A stretch of DNA of 60,676 nt from Nocardioides sp. IC4_145 (GTDB lineage: Bacteria; Actinomycetota; Actinomycetes; Propionibacteriales; Nocardioidaceae): contig NZ_JAANMS010000027.1 of assembly GCF_011250565.1 (NCBI RefSeq), positions 1 to 60,676 of the forward strand. The letters are read 5' to 3'. A program made the position numbers and the translations under genes. The notes beneath the pieces were generated by a model. It searched no databases. It had not been told where the DNA came from and saw nothing but the letters and a program-made list of their open reading frames with translations. Positions within the stretch are counted from its first letter, which is position 1; every line of letters begins with the position of its first letter. Shown piece after piece: positions 16,281 to 24,452 of this stretch.

Positions 16281-16990
16281 GCCTGCTCCCCCGCGGTCTC
16301 GTCGTCCTGGTCGGTCTCGTCGTCCTCGTCGTCGGAGGACCAGATGAGGGACATGCCGAGCAGGATGGCGCCGCCGAGCGCGACCCAGAGGACCCCGTCC
16401 TGCACGACCGGCGAGCGGAGCGCGCGGATGGCGGTGCCGAGCTTCGGCACGACCGCCTGCATCTCCCAGACGGTGTCGCCCTCGAGGGTGGCGACCCACG
16501 GGTCGACGTTGTCGTTGTTGTCGCCCTTGGTCCGGATGGCGGTGGTGCCGTCCTCGTTGTTGATGACCTCGACGACGCGGTGGGTCTCGACGCGGCGGTC
16601 CTCGACCGGGATGTGGTAGCTGATCACGTCACCGACGGCGACCTCGGAGGCCGGCTCGGGGGTGGTCACGACGACGTCGCCGGGCATGATGCCGGGCTCC
16701 ATGCTGCCGGTGAGCATGGTGGAGGTGCGGTAGCCCAGCAGGTGCGGGCCGACCGCGAGGAAGCAGAACGCCAGCGCGCCCACGAGCAGCACCACGGTCG
16801 TGACCATGCTGATGAGCCGGCTGGCCCAGCGACGGCCGGAGCGCTCGCTGCGGGGCTGCTCCTGCGGCGCCTGCGGCTCGGACGTCTCGGTGGCGCGCTG
16901 CGCGAGGACCGGCCGACGGGTGATGACGCGCTGCGGCTGCTCGGCGCGGTGGCGGCCGACGATGACGGCCTGCGGTGCGACGGTGCTCAC
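16277..16990 (-). CDS. SipW-type (S26B, Ser/His) signal peptidase I
   Basis: A 237-residue membrane protease. After a basic, Gln/Pro-rich cytoplasmic part comes one membrane helix (TTVVLLVGALAFCFLAVG), then the catalytic box MLTGSMEPGIMPGD with Ser96, a VGDVISY segment, His137 in ETHRVVE where bacterial Lys-type enzymes have lysine, and TKGDNND. The Ser/His pair is the mark of SipW and the archaeal/ER type, which mature TasA-like proteins. A second hydrophobic helix and an acidic tail (SSDDEDDETDQDD) follow. GTG 16990 is preceded by GAGGAG. It is first in an operon with the HPt-like gene, and its likely substrates are at 27374-28018 and 14564-15028. Confidence 0.88.
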   Translation of the reverse strand: MSTVAPQAVIVGRHRAEQPQRVITRRPVLAQRATETSEPQAPQEQPRSERSGRRWASRLISMVTTVVLLVGALAFCFLAVGPHLLGYRTSTMLTGSMEPGIMPGDVVVTTPEPASEVAVGDVISYHIPVEDRRVETHRVVEVINNEDGTTAIRTKGDNNDNVDPWVATLEGDTVWEMQAVVPKLGTAIRALRSPVVQDGVLWVALGGAILLGMSLIWSSDDEDDETDQDDETAGEQA

Positions 16991-17048
16991 GACCGGACTC
17001 CTCGGGACTGGTGGGGGCTGCTGCCGGTCGTCCCGGCTGGTGCTGCCC

Positions 17049-17126
17049 TGATGACGAGAACTCTGCCGCCCGCAGATCAAGGGTCCCGCTGGCGAAACCC
17101 CGAGGTTTCCTCAAGGCCTGCTCAAC
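17049..17126 (-). promoter_or_regulatory. SipW-regulon promoter element, copy B
   Basis: Read on the minus strand: GTTGAG (17121-17126), CTTGAG 11 bp later (17110-17115), CTTGAT 34 bp after that (17076-17081), 7 bp, CGGCAGAGTTC (17058-17068), 2 bp, GTCATCA (17049-17055). It precedes the signal peptidase gene, whose GTG is at 16990. Spacings are identical to copy C at the TasA-like gene. No good TANNNT -10 is present, as expected for an activator-dependent promoter. Confidence 0.7.
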
Positions 17127-17148
17127 CCCTCCCAGGGTGGAGCAGGCC
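17115..17148 (-). terminator. Hairpin after the PepSY gene
   Basis: GGCCTGCTC (17115-17123) pairs with GAGCAGGCC (17140-17148) over 9 bp, with an inner ACCC/GGGT pairing. It lies 27 bases after the PepSY stop codon and overlaps the first repeat of promoter element B, so terminator and operator are interleaved. Confidence 0.6.
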
Positions 17149-17175
17149 TCCGTCACCGCACCGCTCGCCCCCCGC

Positions 17176-18645
17176 TCAGGCCTGCGCCGGCCGGTCGAAC
17201 CACCCGGCGAGGGCGGGCACCCGCCGCAGCACGAGCTGGTCGACCAGCAGCGCCACCAGCAACGAGATCCCGAAGAACGGCAGCAGCACCCCCAGCACCA
17301 CGATGCCGACCGTCAGGGCCGGCGTGGAGCGCAACGGCATCCGCCCCCGCGGGGCGCCGATCGACGCCTTGCCGCGCGGGCGCCGACGCCACCACATCAG
17401 CGGCCCGGTGACGCACGAGACGACCACCCCGAGGCACATCAGCGCCGCGCCCCAGAACGACCACAGCCCGAGGCTGCGCCCCTCGTGCAGCCCGATGCCC
17501 TGGGCGACCACCTTCGCCAGCGCCGGGTAGTCGTCGTACCCGTAGGTGGAGACGACCTGACCGCCGTACCGGTCCACGTGCACCGTCCGCTCGTCCGACG
17601 GCGCGTCGAACGCGTAGCCGATGACCGAGAAGACCCCGTCGTCGGTGCTCGGGATCGCGATCGTGAAGGGCCGGCGCAGGCCCTCGCGCTCGGCGACGAC
17701 GACCGCGGTGTCCACGTTCGCCACGCTGACCTCCCCGGCCGCGTCCGGCTCGGGCACCTCCGACCGCGGCACCTCGGACTTGTGCTGCGCCCAGGGCGCG
17801 TCCTGCACGTGGCTGTGCGGGAGCGACTCGTCCAGCGTCGAGACCGGGTCGGAGAAGCCGCCGTGGTCGGTGCTCCACATCGAGGAGCCCTGGGCGGTGG
17901 CCAGCTCCTGGACCTTCGCTCCCCAGAAGCCGGTCCAGGGCAGGCCGGAGACGAGCAGCGTGAGCAGGCCGACGCCGACGACGGCGCCGACGATGCCGTG
18001 CCGGGCGCGCAGCCTGGCCGCCGGGCGGCCCGACCGCGCCAGCCGTCGTCGCGCCTTGCGGCCGCGGAAGAACAGGTAGTACCCGGTGATCGCCATGACG
18101 ATCGCCCAGCAGGCGCCGAGCTCCATGACCGCGTCACCGACCCGGCCCGACATCAGGTCGGCGTGCAGCCGCACCGCCGTGCCGGAGAGCGTCGTGTCGG
18201 GGTTCATCGACCCGAGCACCTCGACCGCGAACGGGTCGACGAAGACGTCGCGCCCCTCCCCGTCGGGCAGGACGACGGAGAAGACCGTGCTGCGCCCCTC
18301 CTCGCGCGGCTCCGCCAGCGAGACGACCGTGGCGTCGGGGTAGGCCGACTGGACGGCGGCGAGCTGCGCGGAGTACGGCTGCGCGATCTGCTGGGTCGCC
18401 GTCGGCTCGGCCTTCATCAGGTCCGGGTGGAGCAACGGCTCGAGCTGGAAGCGGAAGAGGTAGATCAGGCCGGTCACGGCGAGCACCAGCAGCACCGGCA
18501 CCACGACGAACGAGGCGAAGAAGTGCCAGCGCCACACGGCGCGGAAGAGCCCGCCACCGGACGGCTTGCCGTCGCGGTCGGGCCGGCGCCGTCGCGGGCC
18601 GGAGTCCGGGTCGGGAGCGCGCTCGGGCACGCGGACGTCGGTCAT
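17176..18645 (-). CDS. PepSY-associated transmembrane protein (PiuB-type)
   Basis: A 489-residue inner-membrane protein. A basic N-terminus leads to a first helix after RAVWRWHFFASFVVVPVLL, then an extracytoplasmic region of about 120 residues, central helices around GACWAIVMAITGYYLFFRG, a second external domain and C-terminal helices (LMCLGVVVSCVTGPLMWW). PepSY-TM proteins are often linked to iron/siderophore reduction or to protease inhibition; which applies is not shown here. ATG 18645 follows GAGGAG. The upstream gene on the same strand encodes a small membrane protein, separated by a hairpin. Confidence 0.82.
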   Translation of the reverse strand: MTDVRVPERAPDPDSGPRRRRPDRDGKPSGGGLFRAVWRWHFFASFVVVPVLLVLAVTGLIYLFRFQLEPLLHPDLMKAEPTATQQIAQPYSAQLAAVQSAYPDATVVSLAEPREEGRSTVFSVVLPDGEGRDVFVDPFAVEVLGSMNPDTTLSGTAVRLHADLMSGRVGDAVMELGACWAIVMAITGYYLFFRGRKARRRLARSGRPAARLRARHGIVGAVVGVGLLTLLVSGLPWTGFWGAKVQELATAQGSSMWSTDHGGFSDPVSTLDESLPHSHVQDAPWAQHKSEVPRSEVPEPDAAGEVSVANVDTAVVVAEREGLRRPFTIAIPSTDDGVFSVIGYAFDAPSDERTVHVDRYGGQVVSTYGYDDYPALAKVVAQGIGLHEGRSLGLWSFWGAALMCLGVVVSCVTGPLMWWRRRPRGKASIGAPRGRMPLRSTPALTVGIVVLGVLLPFFGISLLVALLVDQLVLRRVPALAGWFDRPAQA

Positions 18646-18707
18646 GCGGTCTCTCCTCGAGACGGCGTGCAGGTACGCCGGACGGGCGCCGTGCACGCAG
18701 GGGTCGA

Positions 18708-18731
18708 CGGACCGCCTCGGCTGGCGGTCCG
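18708..18731. terminator. Inverted repeat between the 18.7-kb membrane gene and the PepSY gene
   Basis: CGGACCGCC (18708-18716) and GGCGGTCCG (18723-18731) form a 9-bp stem with a 6-base loop, 13 bases after the upstream gene stop. It may end that transcript or reduce read-through into the PepSY gene. Confidence 0.45.
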
Positions 18732-18743
18732 CTGCGGACGGGG

Positions 18744-19451
18744 TCAGGCCGCGAGGAGAGGCGGCCCGCGGCGTACGACGCAGCGCGCGAGGAGGGAGGT
18801 CGTGCGGGGAGCCGGCTCGTCGGACCGCACCGCGGCAGTCACGACGGACGGCACGCGGACCGCGCCGAGCGCGGCGAGCGCGAGCAGGAACGGCCGGAGG
18901 AAGGCGGTCGAGGCCAGCGCGACGAGCGTCCACAGGGACCGCTCGCCCACCGCCAGCCACAGCCCGACGAGGACCGCGGCCACGAGGTGGACCACCATCA
19001 TCGGCGCGTGGGCAGTGAGGTCGGAGACGAGGTGCCCGACCGGGAGCGCGGGGGCGACCGCGTGACCGGCACCCTCGTAGGCCTCCTGGAGCGACCCGAC
19101 GCGACGGCCGTCGACGACGGGCAGCGCGGCGCCGGTCGCGTGCGCCAGTGGCCCGCGCGCCGTGGGCGCATCACCCACGTGCCCGCCCGTCGCGGTCAGC
19201 ACGGCGTGCACGCCGGCCTGGCCCAGCACGAGCGTGACCACCACGCGCAGCGACGAGGCGGGGCGGGCGAGCAGCGCGGCCGAGACGACCGCCCCGACGA
19301 CCACCAGCAGCACCAGCACCCCGGGCCCGGGCAGCAGCCCTTCGGCCGTCACGTGACCTGCCGCGCCGAGGAAGACGGCCAGGAGCGTGACGACGACGGC
19401 GCGCGCCCACAGCACGACCGGGTCCATCCGACGCTCCACGAGCCCGATCAT
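18744..19451 (-). CDS. Hypothetical polytopic membrane protein
   Basis: A 235-residue protein with about five hydrophobic helices (for example VVLWARAVVVTLLAVFL, VLVLLVVVGAVVSAALLA and MMVVHLVAAVLVGLWLAV). Histidines cluster in the loop and in helix-flanking positions (GHVGD, GHAVAP, GHLVSD, HAPMMVVH). The C-terminus ends in an RRGPPLL motif. No named family is recognised. The histidines and the neighbouring PepSY gene make a metal-related role possible, but that is conjecture. Confidence 0.65.
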   Translation of the reverse strand: MIGLVERRMDPVVLWARAVVVTLLAVFLGAAGHVTAEGLLPGPGVLVLLVVVGAVVSAALLARPASSLRVVVTLVLGQAGVHAVLTATGGHVGDAPTARGPLAHATGAALPVVDGRRVGSLQEAYEGAGHAVAPALPVGHLVSDLTAHAPMMVVHLVAAVLVGLWLAVGERSLWTLVALASTAFLRPFLLALAALGAVRVPSVVTAAVRSDEPAPRTTSLLARCVVRRGPPLLAA

Positions 19452-19503
19452 CCCATGACCGACCCGCCCCGGCTCACGCTCCGCCGCTCGACCAGCGGCC
19501 GGA

Positions 19504-19537
19504 GGCTCAGTTCAGGCGGCGGCTCAGTTCAGGCGGC
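19504..19537. repeat. Perfect tandem duplication of 17 bp at a gene end
   Basis: GGCTCAGTTCAGGCGGC occurs twice head to tail (19504-19520 and 19521-19537). On the minus strand this repeats the last codons and stop of the PEP mutase-like gene, so the sequence for RLN-stop is present twice. It looks like a recent slippage duplication. Confidence 0.85.
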
Positions 19538-20312
19538 GGGTGTCCTCAGGCGCGGTGCCGCCGCGGTGGACGTCCTCGACCATCTTCTGGAGCGCGGTGA
19601 GGGCGACGTTCTGCGGGACGGGGCCGAAGCTGACCCGGGCCACGCCGAGCTCCTGCAGGCGCGCGAGCGGCGGGTGGCCGGGCAGGCCGATGAGCGTGAG
19701 CTTCTGCGGCCCGAGGGCGTCGACGAGGTGGGCGACCTCGGCCTCGTCGAGGAAGCCGGGCACGAAGACCACCGGGGCGCCGGCGTCGAGGAACGCCCGG
19801 CAGCGCTCGGTCGCATCGGCGAGCACCTCGCCGCGGTCCCGGTCCCCGGCCCTGAGGAAGACGTCGGTGCGGGCGTTGAGCACGAAGTCGATGCCGGCCT
19901 GCTCGACGACGCGCACCACGTCCTCGACCTGGCGGGCGGCCTCGGCGAGCGGCTTGAGCTGGTCCTCGAGGTTCGCGCCGACGACGCCGAGATCGATGGC
20001 CCGGCGGATGGTGCCGGCTGCGTCGCCGTACCCGCCCTCGAGGTCCGCGGTGACGGGCAGGTCCGTCGCGCGCACGATCCGACCGATCATGTCCAGCATC
20101 TCATCGAGCGGGATCTGCTCGCCGTCCTCGTGGCCGAGGGTCGCGGCGATGGAGTGGCTCGCGGTGGCGAGCGCCTTCGTGCCAGGGACGTCGGAGACGA
20201 CCTTGGCGCTGATCGCGTCCCACACGTTGACGACGGTGAGCAGCTCGGGGTCCCGGTGCAGGCGGAGCAGCTCGCCGGCCTTCGCGGCGGTGGCGCTGGA
20301 GGAGTCGGTCAT
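19524..20312 (-). CDS. Isocitrate lyase / PEP mutase superfamily protein
   Basis: A 262-residue (beta/alpha)8 enzyme of the phosphoenolpyruvate mutase/isocitrate lyase group. The nucleotide and metal regions VVNVWDAISAKVV, TADLEGGYGDAAG (metal-binding acidic residues) and GANLEDQ are typical, and NARTDVF is a conserved strand. It lacks the long isocitrate lyase insertion and the KKCGH motif, so it is more likely a carboxyvinyl-carboxyphosphonate- or oxaloacetate-hydrolase-like lyase of unknown substrate. The 3' end carries the tandem duplication described separately. It is upstream of nothing obvious and downstream of glnE. Confidence 0.82.
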   Translation of the reverse strand: MTDSSSATAAKAGELLRLHRDPELLTVVNVWDAISAKVVSDVPGTKALATASHSIAATLGHEDGEQIPLDEMLDMIGRIVRATDLPVTADLEGGYGDAAGTIRRAIDLGVVGANLEDQLKPLAEAARQVEDVVRVVEQAGIDFVLNARTDVFLRAGDRDRGEVLADATERCRAFLDAGAPVVFVPGFLDEAEVAHLVDALGPQKLTLIGLPGHPPLARLQELGVARVSFGPVPQNVALTALQKMVEDVHRGGTAPEDTRRLN

Positions 20313-20321
20313 GGCTGTTCG

Positions 20322-23297
20322 TTACCCCCAGAAGACGCGGTCCACGACCGCGGTGGCCAGTCGGGTGTGCCGCAGGTGGTCGTTGACCATCGCGTCGGTC
20401 TCGCCGGACGGGTAGCCCAGGATGCTGGCCACCGCCGCCCGCTCGCGCGCGTCGCGGGGCATCTGGTCCGAGGGCGTCCCCCGCACCAACGTGACCGCGT
20501 TGCGCACCCGGCTCACGTGTCGCCAGGTCTGCTGCAGGACGTCGGCGTCGCCGGCGTCGACCAGCCCGGCCTCCCGGGCGGCGTCGAGCGCGGCCATCGT
20601 CCGGGTGGTGCGCAGCCCCTCGACCTCGTGCGCGTGCCGCATCTGCAGCAGCTGCACGGTCCACTCGACGTCGGCGAGCCCGCCGCGGCCGAGCTTGAGG
20701 TGCATCTGCGGGTCGGCACCGCGCGGCAGCCGTTCGCGGTCCACGCGCGCCTTGATCCGGCGCACCTCCAGCGCGTCGTCGTCGGTGATGCCGCCCTCGG
20801 GGAAGCGCAGCGGGTCGACCATCTCCTCGAAGCGCCGGCGCAGGTCGGGGTCGCCGACCACCGCGTCGGCGCGCAGCAGCGCCTGGGCCTCCCAGACCAT
20901 CGACCACTTCGCGTAGTACGCCGCGTAGGAGTCGAGCGTGCGCACGAGCGGCCCCTGCTTTCCCTCGGGCCGCAGGTCGGCATCGACGGCCAGCGGCGGG
21001 TCCCCGCCGGGGAGGCCGAGGAGGCGGCGCAGCTCGTTCGCGACCGCCTGGGCGTACGACGACGCCCGCTGCGGGTCGGCGCCCGGCACGGGGTCGTGCA
21101 CGAACAGCACGTCGGCGTCGGAGCCGTAGGACAGCTCGAACCCGCCGTACCGTCCCATCGCGACGATCGCCATCCGGGTCGGCGCCTCGTCGAGGCCGCG
21201 CTGCTCGCGGACCGCCCGGCCCACGACGTCGAGGGTCGCCTCGAGCGTGGCGTCGGTCAGCCGGCTGAGCGCGGCGCCGACGGTGTCGACCGGTGTGAGC
21301 CCGACGAGGTCACCGGCGGCGATGCGGAAGAGCTCGCGGCGGCGGACGGCGCGGACCACGCGCACCGCCTTCTCGGGGTCCTGCTGGCGGCGGGCGGCCG
21401 CGCACATCTCCTCGACGAGCGCCTCGCCGCCCAGCGGCGTGAGGTCCTCGCCGAGCAGCCGGACGCCCTGCGGCTCCCGCTCGAGCAGGCTGGTGGCGTA
21501 GCGGGAGCGGGACAGAACCTGCGCGAGCCGCTCGGCGACCTGGCCCTCGTCGCGCAGCGTCTTGAGGTACCACGGGCTGTCCCCGAGCGCCTCGCTGATC
21601 CGCCGGAACCCGAAGAGCCCGCCGTCGGGGTCCGGCCCGTCGGCGAACCACTGGAGCATGACCGGCAGGAGCGCCCGTTGGATGTTCGCGCTGCGCGAGA
21701 CGCCGCTCGTGAGCGCCTCGAGGTGGCGCAGGGCGGCCTTCGCGTCCAGGTAGCCGAGCGCCGCGAGCCGCTCCCCCGCCGCCTCGGTCGAGAGCCGCAC
21801 GCCCGGGCCGGGGATCGCCGCGACCGCCTCGAGGAGCGGGCGGTAGAAGATCTTCTCGTGCAGCCGCCGCACCTCGCGGCGGTGGTGCTGCCACTCCTTG
21901 TCGAGAGCGGCCGCGGAGTCGCGGAGGTAGCCGACGCTGCGCCCGAGCCGGCGCATGGCCTCCTCGTCGTCGGGCACGACGTGGGTGCGGCGCAGCTGGA
22001 AGAGCTGGATGCGGTGCTCGAGCGTGCGCAGGAACGCGTAGGCCTCGTGCAGCGCCTCGCCGTCCTCGCGGCCGACGTACCCGCCGCGGGTGAGGTCGGC
22101 CAGCGCGCTGAGGGTGGCCGTCGCGCGGATCGACTCGTCGCCGCGGCCGTGGACGAGCTGGAGCAGCTGCACGGCGAACTCCACGTCGCGCAGCCCGCCC
22201 GAGCCGAGCTTGAGCTGCCGCTCGGCCTCGCGGGCAGGGATGTGCTCGACGACCCGGCGCCGCATCGCCCGGGTGTCGGGCACGAAGCCCTCGCGCTCGG
22301 CCGCGCTCCACACCAGGGGCGCGACCATGGCGGCGTACGCCGTGCCGAGCTCCTTGTCGCCGGCGACCGGGCGGGCCTTGAGCAGCGCCTGGAACTCCCA
22401 GGTCTTCGCCCAGCGCTCGTAGTAGCCCTGGTGGCTGGCGAGCGTCCGTGTGAGCGGGCCGGCCTTGCCCTCCGGGCGCAGGGCGGCGTCGACGGGCCAG
22501 ATGGTGCCCTCGCCGGTCTGGTCGGAGCATACCTGCATGAGGTTGCCGGCCAGCTGGGTGGCGGCCCGGAGCGCGGCGTGGTCGTCGGCCCCCTCGGCCG
22601 GCTCGTGGACGAAGACGACGTCGACGTCCGAGACGTAGTTCAGCTCGTGGCCGCCGCACTTGCCCAGCGCGATGACGGCGAGGCGGGTGAGTGCGGACTG
22701 CTCCCCCACGCGCTGGCGGGCGACGGCCAGCGCCGCCTCGAGGGTGCCGGCCGCGAGGTCGCTGAGCTCGGCGGCGGTGTCGTCGACGCCGAGGGCGTGG
22801 GCGAGGTCGCGGGCGGCCAGGCGCAGCAGCCACCGGCGGTACTCCACCCGCAGCGCGTCCAGCGCCTCCCCGTCCGGGAGCGTGGCGACCGGTTCCGGCG
22901 CGTCGGGGTCGGCGCCGACGCTGGTCAGCAGCGCCGCCCTCAGGGCGTACGCCGCCGGCCGGGTCGAGCCGAGCGTCGGGTCGGTGAGCTCCCGCCAGTG
23001 GGCCGGGTGCCGGACGAGGTGGTCGCCGAGGGCGGCCGACGCACCGAGGACGCACAGCACGCGCATGGCGGTGCCCTCGTCGTCGGCGAGCGCCTCGAGC
23101 ATCGCGCCCGGGTCGTCGAGCGCCTCTGCGAGCCGCACGAGCGTGGCGAGCGCGAGGTCGGGGTCGGCGGTGCGCGCGAGCAGGTGGAGCAGCTCCTCGG
23201 CCGTGGGGCCGAGCGTGCGCAGGTGCTCCGCGGCGGCCTCGCTGTCGAGGAACCCCAGCCGGAGCAGGGCCCCCTTCGAGGTCGCCGCGCGGTTCAC
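20322..23297 (-). CDS. glnE: Bifunctional glutamine synthetase adenylyltransferase/deadenylyltransferase
   Basis: A 991-residue GlnE of normal length. It has two nucleotidyltransferase domains. The N-terminal (adenylyl-removing) one carries LNYVSDVDVVFVHEP near residue 220 and the C-terminal (adenylylating) one carries LSYGSDADVLFVHDP near residue 720; both keep the metal-binding D-x-D. GlnE adjusts glutamine synthetase activity to nitrogen status. GTG 23297 overlaps the amidotransferase stop (GTGA), so it is the last gene of a run beginning with glnA. The glnE-glnA2 adjacency is also seen in M. tuberculosis. Confidence 0.95.
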   Translation of the reverse strand: MNRAATSKGALLRLGFLDSEAAAEHLRTLGPTAEELLHLLARTADPDLALATLVRLAEALDDPGAMLEALADDEGTAMRVLCVLGASAALGDHLVRHPAHWRELTDPTLGSTRPAAYALRAALLTSVGADPDAPEPVATLPDGEALDALRVEYRRWLLRLAARDLAHALGVDDTAAELSDLAAGTLEAALAVARQRVGEQSALTRLAVIALGKCGGHELNYVSDVDVVFVHEPAEGADDHAALRAATQLAGNLMQVCSDQTGEGTIWPVDAALRPEGKAGPLTRTLASHQGYYERWAKTWEFQALLKARPVAGDKELGTAYAAMVAPLVWSAAEREGFVPDTRAMRRRVVEHIPAREAERQLKLGSGGLRDVEFAVQLLQLVHGRGDESIRATATLSALADLTRGGYVGREDGEALHEAYAFLRTLEHRIQLFQLRRTHVVPDDEEAMRRLGRSVGYLRDSAAALDKEWQHHRREVRRLHEKIFYRPLLEAVAAIPGPGVRLSTEAAGERLAALGYLDAKAALRHLEALTSGVSRSANIQRALLPVMLQWFADGPDPDGGLFGFRRISEALGDSPWYLKTLRDEGQVAERLAQVLSRSRYATSLLEREPQGVRLLGEDLTPLGGEALVEEMCAAARRQQDPEKAVRVVRAVRRRELFRIAAGDLVGLTPVDTVGAALSRLTDATLEATLDVVGRAVREQRGLDEAPTRMAIVAMGRYGGFELSYGSDADVLFVHDPVPGADPQRASSYAQAVANELRRLLGLPGGDPPLAVDADLRPEGKQGPLVRTLDSYAAYYAKWSMVWEAQALLRADAVVGDPDLRRRFEEMVDPLRFPEGGITDDDALEVRRIKARVDRERLPRGADPQMHLKLGRGGLADVEWTVQLLQMRHAHEVEGLRTTRTMAALDAAREAGLVDAGDADVLQQTWRHVSRVRNAVTLVRGTPSDQMPRDARERAAVASILGYPSGETDAMVNDHLRHTRLATAVVDRVFWG

Positions 23298-24028
23298 CGG
23301 CGGTCCTGCCGGGCCAGGTCGGCGAAGCGCTCGGCGACCGGCCGCCAGGCCGCTTCGAGCTCGGGCCGGGCCACCTCGATGTCGGCCAGCAACCGGGCCT
23401 GGTCGATGCCGCGGGCCTCGTGGGAGCCGCGGTCGTCCTCCGCCCAGGGGCGCAGCACGTCGGCGGTGACCTCGGGGTGCAGCTGGACGCCCCAGGCCGC
23501 GGGCGCGAACCGCGCCGCCTGCACCTGTCCGTCGTCGGTGCGCGCCAGCACGACGGCGTCGTCGGGCACCGTGGTGACCACGTCGTTGTTCCAGTGCACG
23601 CCGCGCCGGGCGCCGGTCGTCAGCCCGCCGACGAGCGGGTCGTCGACGGCCGCGTCGGTCCAGCCGACCTCGAGCAGGCCGAGCTGCTGCCCCGCCGGGT
23701 TGACCTCGACCGCCCCGCCGAGCGCGGTGGCGACGAGCTGGTGGCCCAGGCAGATGCCGAGGGTGGGCACGCCGGCGGCGACCGCCTGGCGGACGAGGCC
23801 CATCGTCGGCCCGAGCCACGCGTGGCGCTCCCCGTCGCGCACGCCCATCGGGCCGCCGAGGACCAGCAGCGCGTCGTGCTTGGCGGGATCGAGCGTCGCG
23901 GGCACCCGGTCGCCGGCGTACGGCCGCAGCACGTCGAGCGTGCAGCCGGCCGCGGCCAGCCAGTCGCCGACGAGCGCCGGAGGGCAGTCGCGGTCGTGCT
24001 CGAGGACCAGCACGCGCGGGCCGGTCAC
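23294..24028 (-). CDS. Type 1 glutamine amidotransferase (GMP synthase-like)
   Basis: A 244-residue class I amidotransferase domain. The nucleophile Cys sits in GICLGHQL, and the His-x-Glu pair is in QLHPEV. It is not fused to a synthetase, so it is either a stand-alone glutaminase or acts on a gamma-glutamyl compound, as do other small members near glutamine synthetase genes. GTG 24028 is chosen because it opens the VLVLEHD strand and overlaps the upstream stop in a GTGA pattern. It is coupled on both sides (membrane gene upstream, glnE downstream). Confidence 0.85.
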   Translation of the reverse strand: MTGPRVLVLEHDRDCPPALVGDWLAAAGCTLDVLRPYAGDRVPATLDPAKHDALLVLGGPMGVRDGERHAWLGPTMGLVRQAVAAGVPTLGICLGHQLVATALGGAVEVNPAGQQLGLLEVGWTDAAVDDPLVGGLTTGARRGVHWNNDVVTTVPDDAVVLARTDDGQVQAARFAPAAWGVQLHPEVTADVLRPWAEDDRGSHEARGIDQARLLADIEVARPELEAAWRPVAERFADLARQDRR

Positions 24029-24450
24029 CGGCGGTAGCCCTTCGGCACGCCCGGCTTGGTGTCCAGCGACGGGTCGTCGGCGATCAGCGCGAGGAACAGC
24101 ACGCTGAGCCCCACGACGATCGTCACGAACCCGAGCTGGCCCAGCAGCACCGAGACCGGCAGCAGCAGCACGCCGACGACGACGCACCACCGCTTGGCCT
24201 CGGCCGTCCGCGCGGGCAGCGCCCGCAGCGCGAACCCGGTGACCCCGAGGACGACGACCGCCGCCACGGTGAGCGACACGGCGTACGTCAGCGCGCCGCT
24301 GTCGTCGGGCAGCACGCCCACGAGGACCCACGCCGCGAACGCTGCCACGACGGCGCCGATGCCCAGCGCGACGTACAACGCCATCCGCAGGCGACGCTCG
24401 CGGTCCTGGCTGTAGACGACCGCATCGTCGGCGGCCCCGGTGCGTGCCAC
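24025..24450 (-). CDS. Conserved hypothetical membrane protein in the glnA-glnE cluster
   Basis: A 141-residue protein with four predicted membrane helices: MALYVALGIGAVVAAFAAWV, LTYAVSLTVAAVVVLGV, WCVVVGVLLLPVSVLLG and FVTIVVGLSVLFLALIA. It ends in a short polar tail (DTKPGVPKGYRR). GTG 24450 is used, two bases after the glnA stop, and the stop overlaps the next start (GTGA), so it is part of one coupled transcript. No function is known; position suggests a link to glutamine metabolism but does not prove it. Confidence 0.7.
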   Translation of the reverse strand: MARTGAADDAVVYSQDRERRLRMALYVALGIGAVVAAFAAWVLVGVLPDDSGALTYAVSLTVAAVVVLGVTGFALRALPARTAEAKRWCVVVGVLLLPVSVLLGQLGFVTIVVGLSVLFLALIADDPSLDTKPGVPKGYRR

Positions 24451-24452
24451 GG

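Noticed and set aside
18987..24107. A 1706-codon plus-strand frame across glnE and neighbours
   Set aside because: It is the shadow of glnE, the amidotransferase and the PEP mutase-like gene on the other strand; composition is abnormal and no domain is recognisable.
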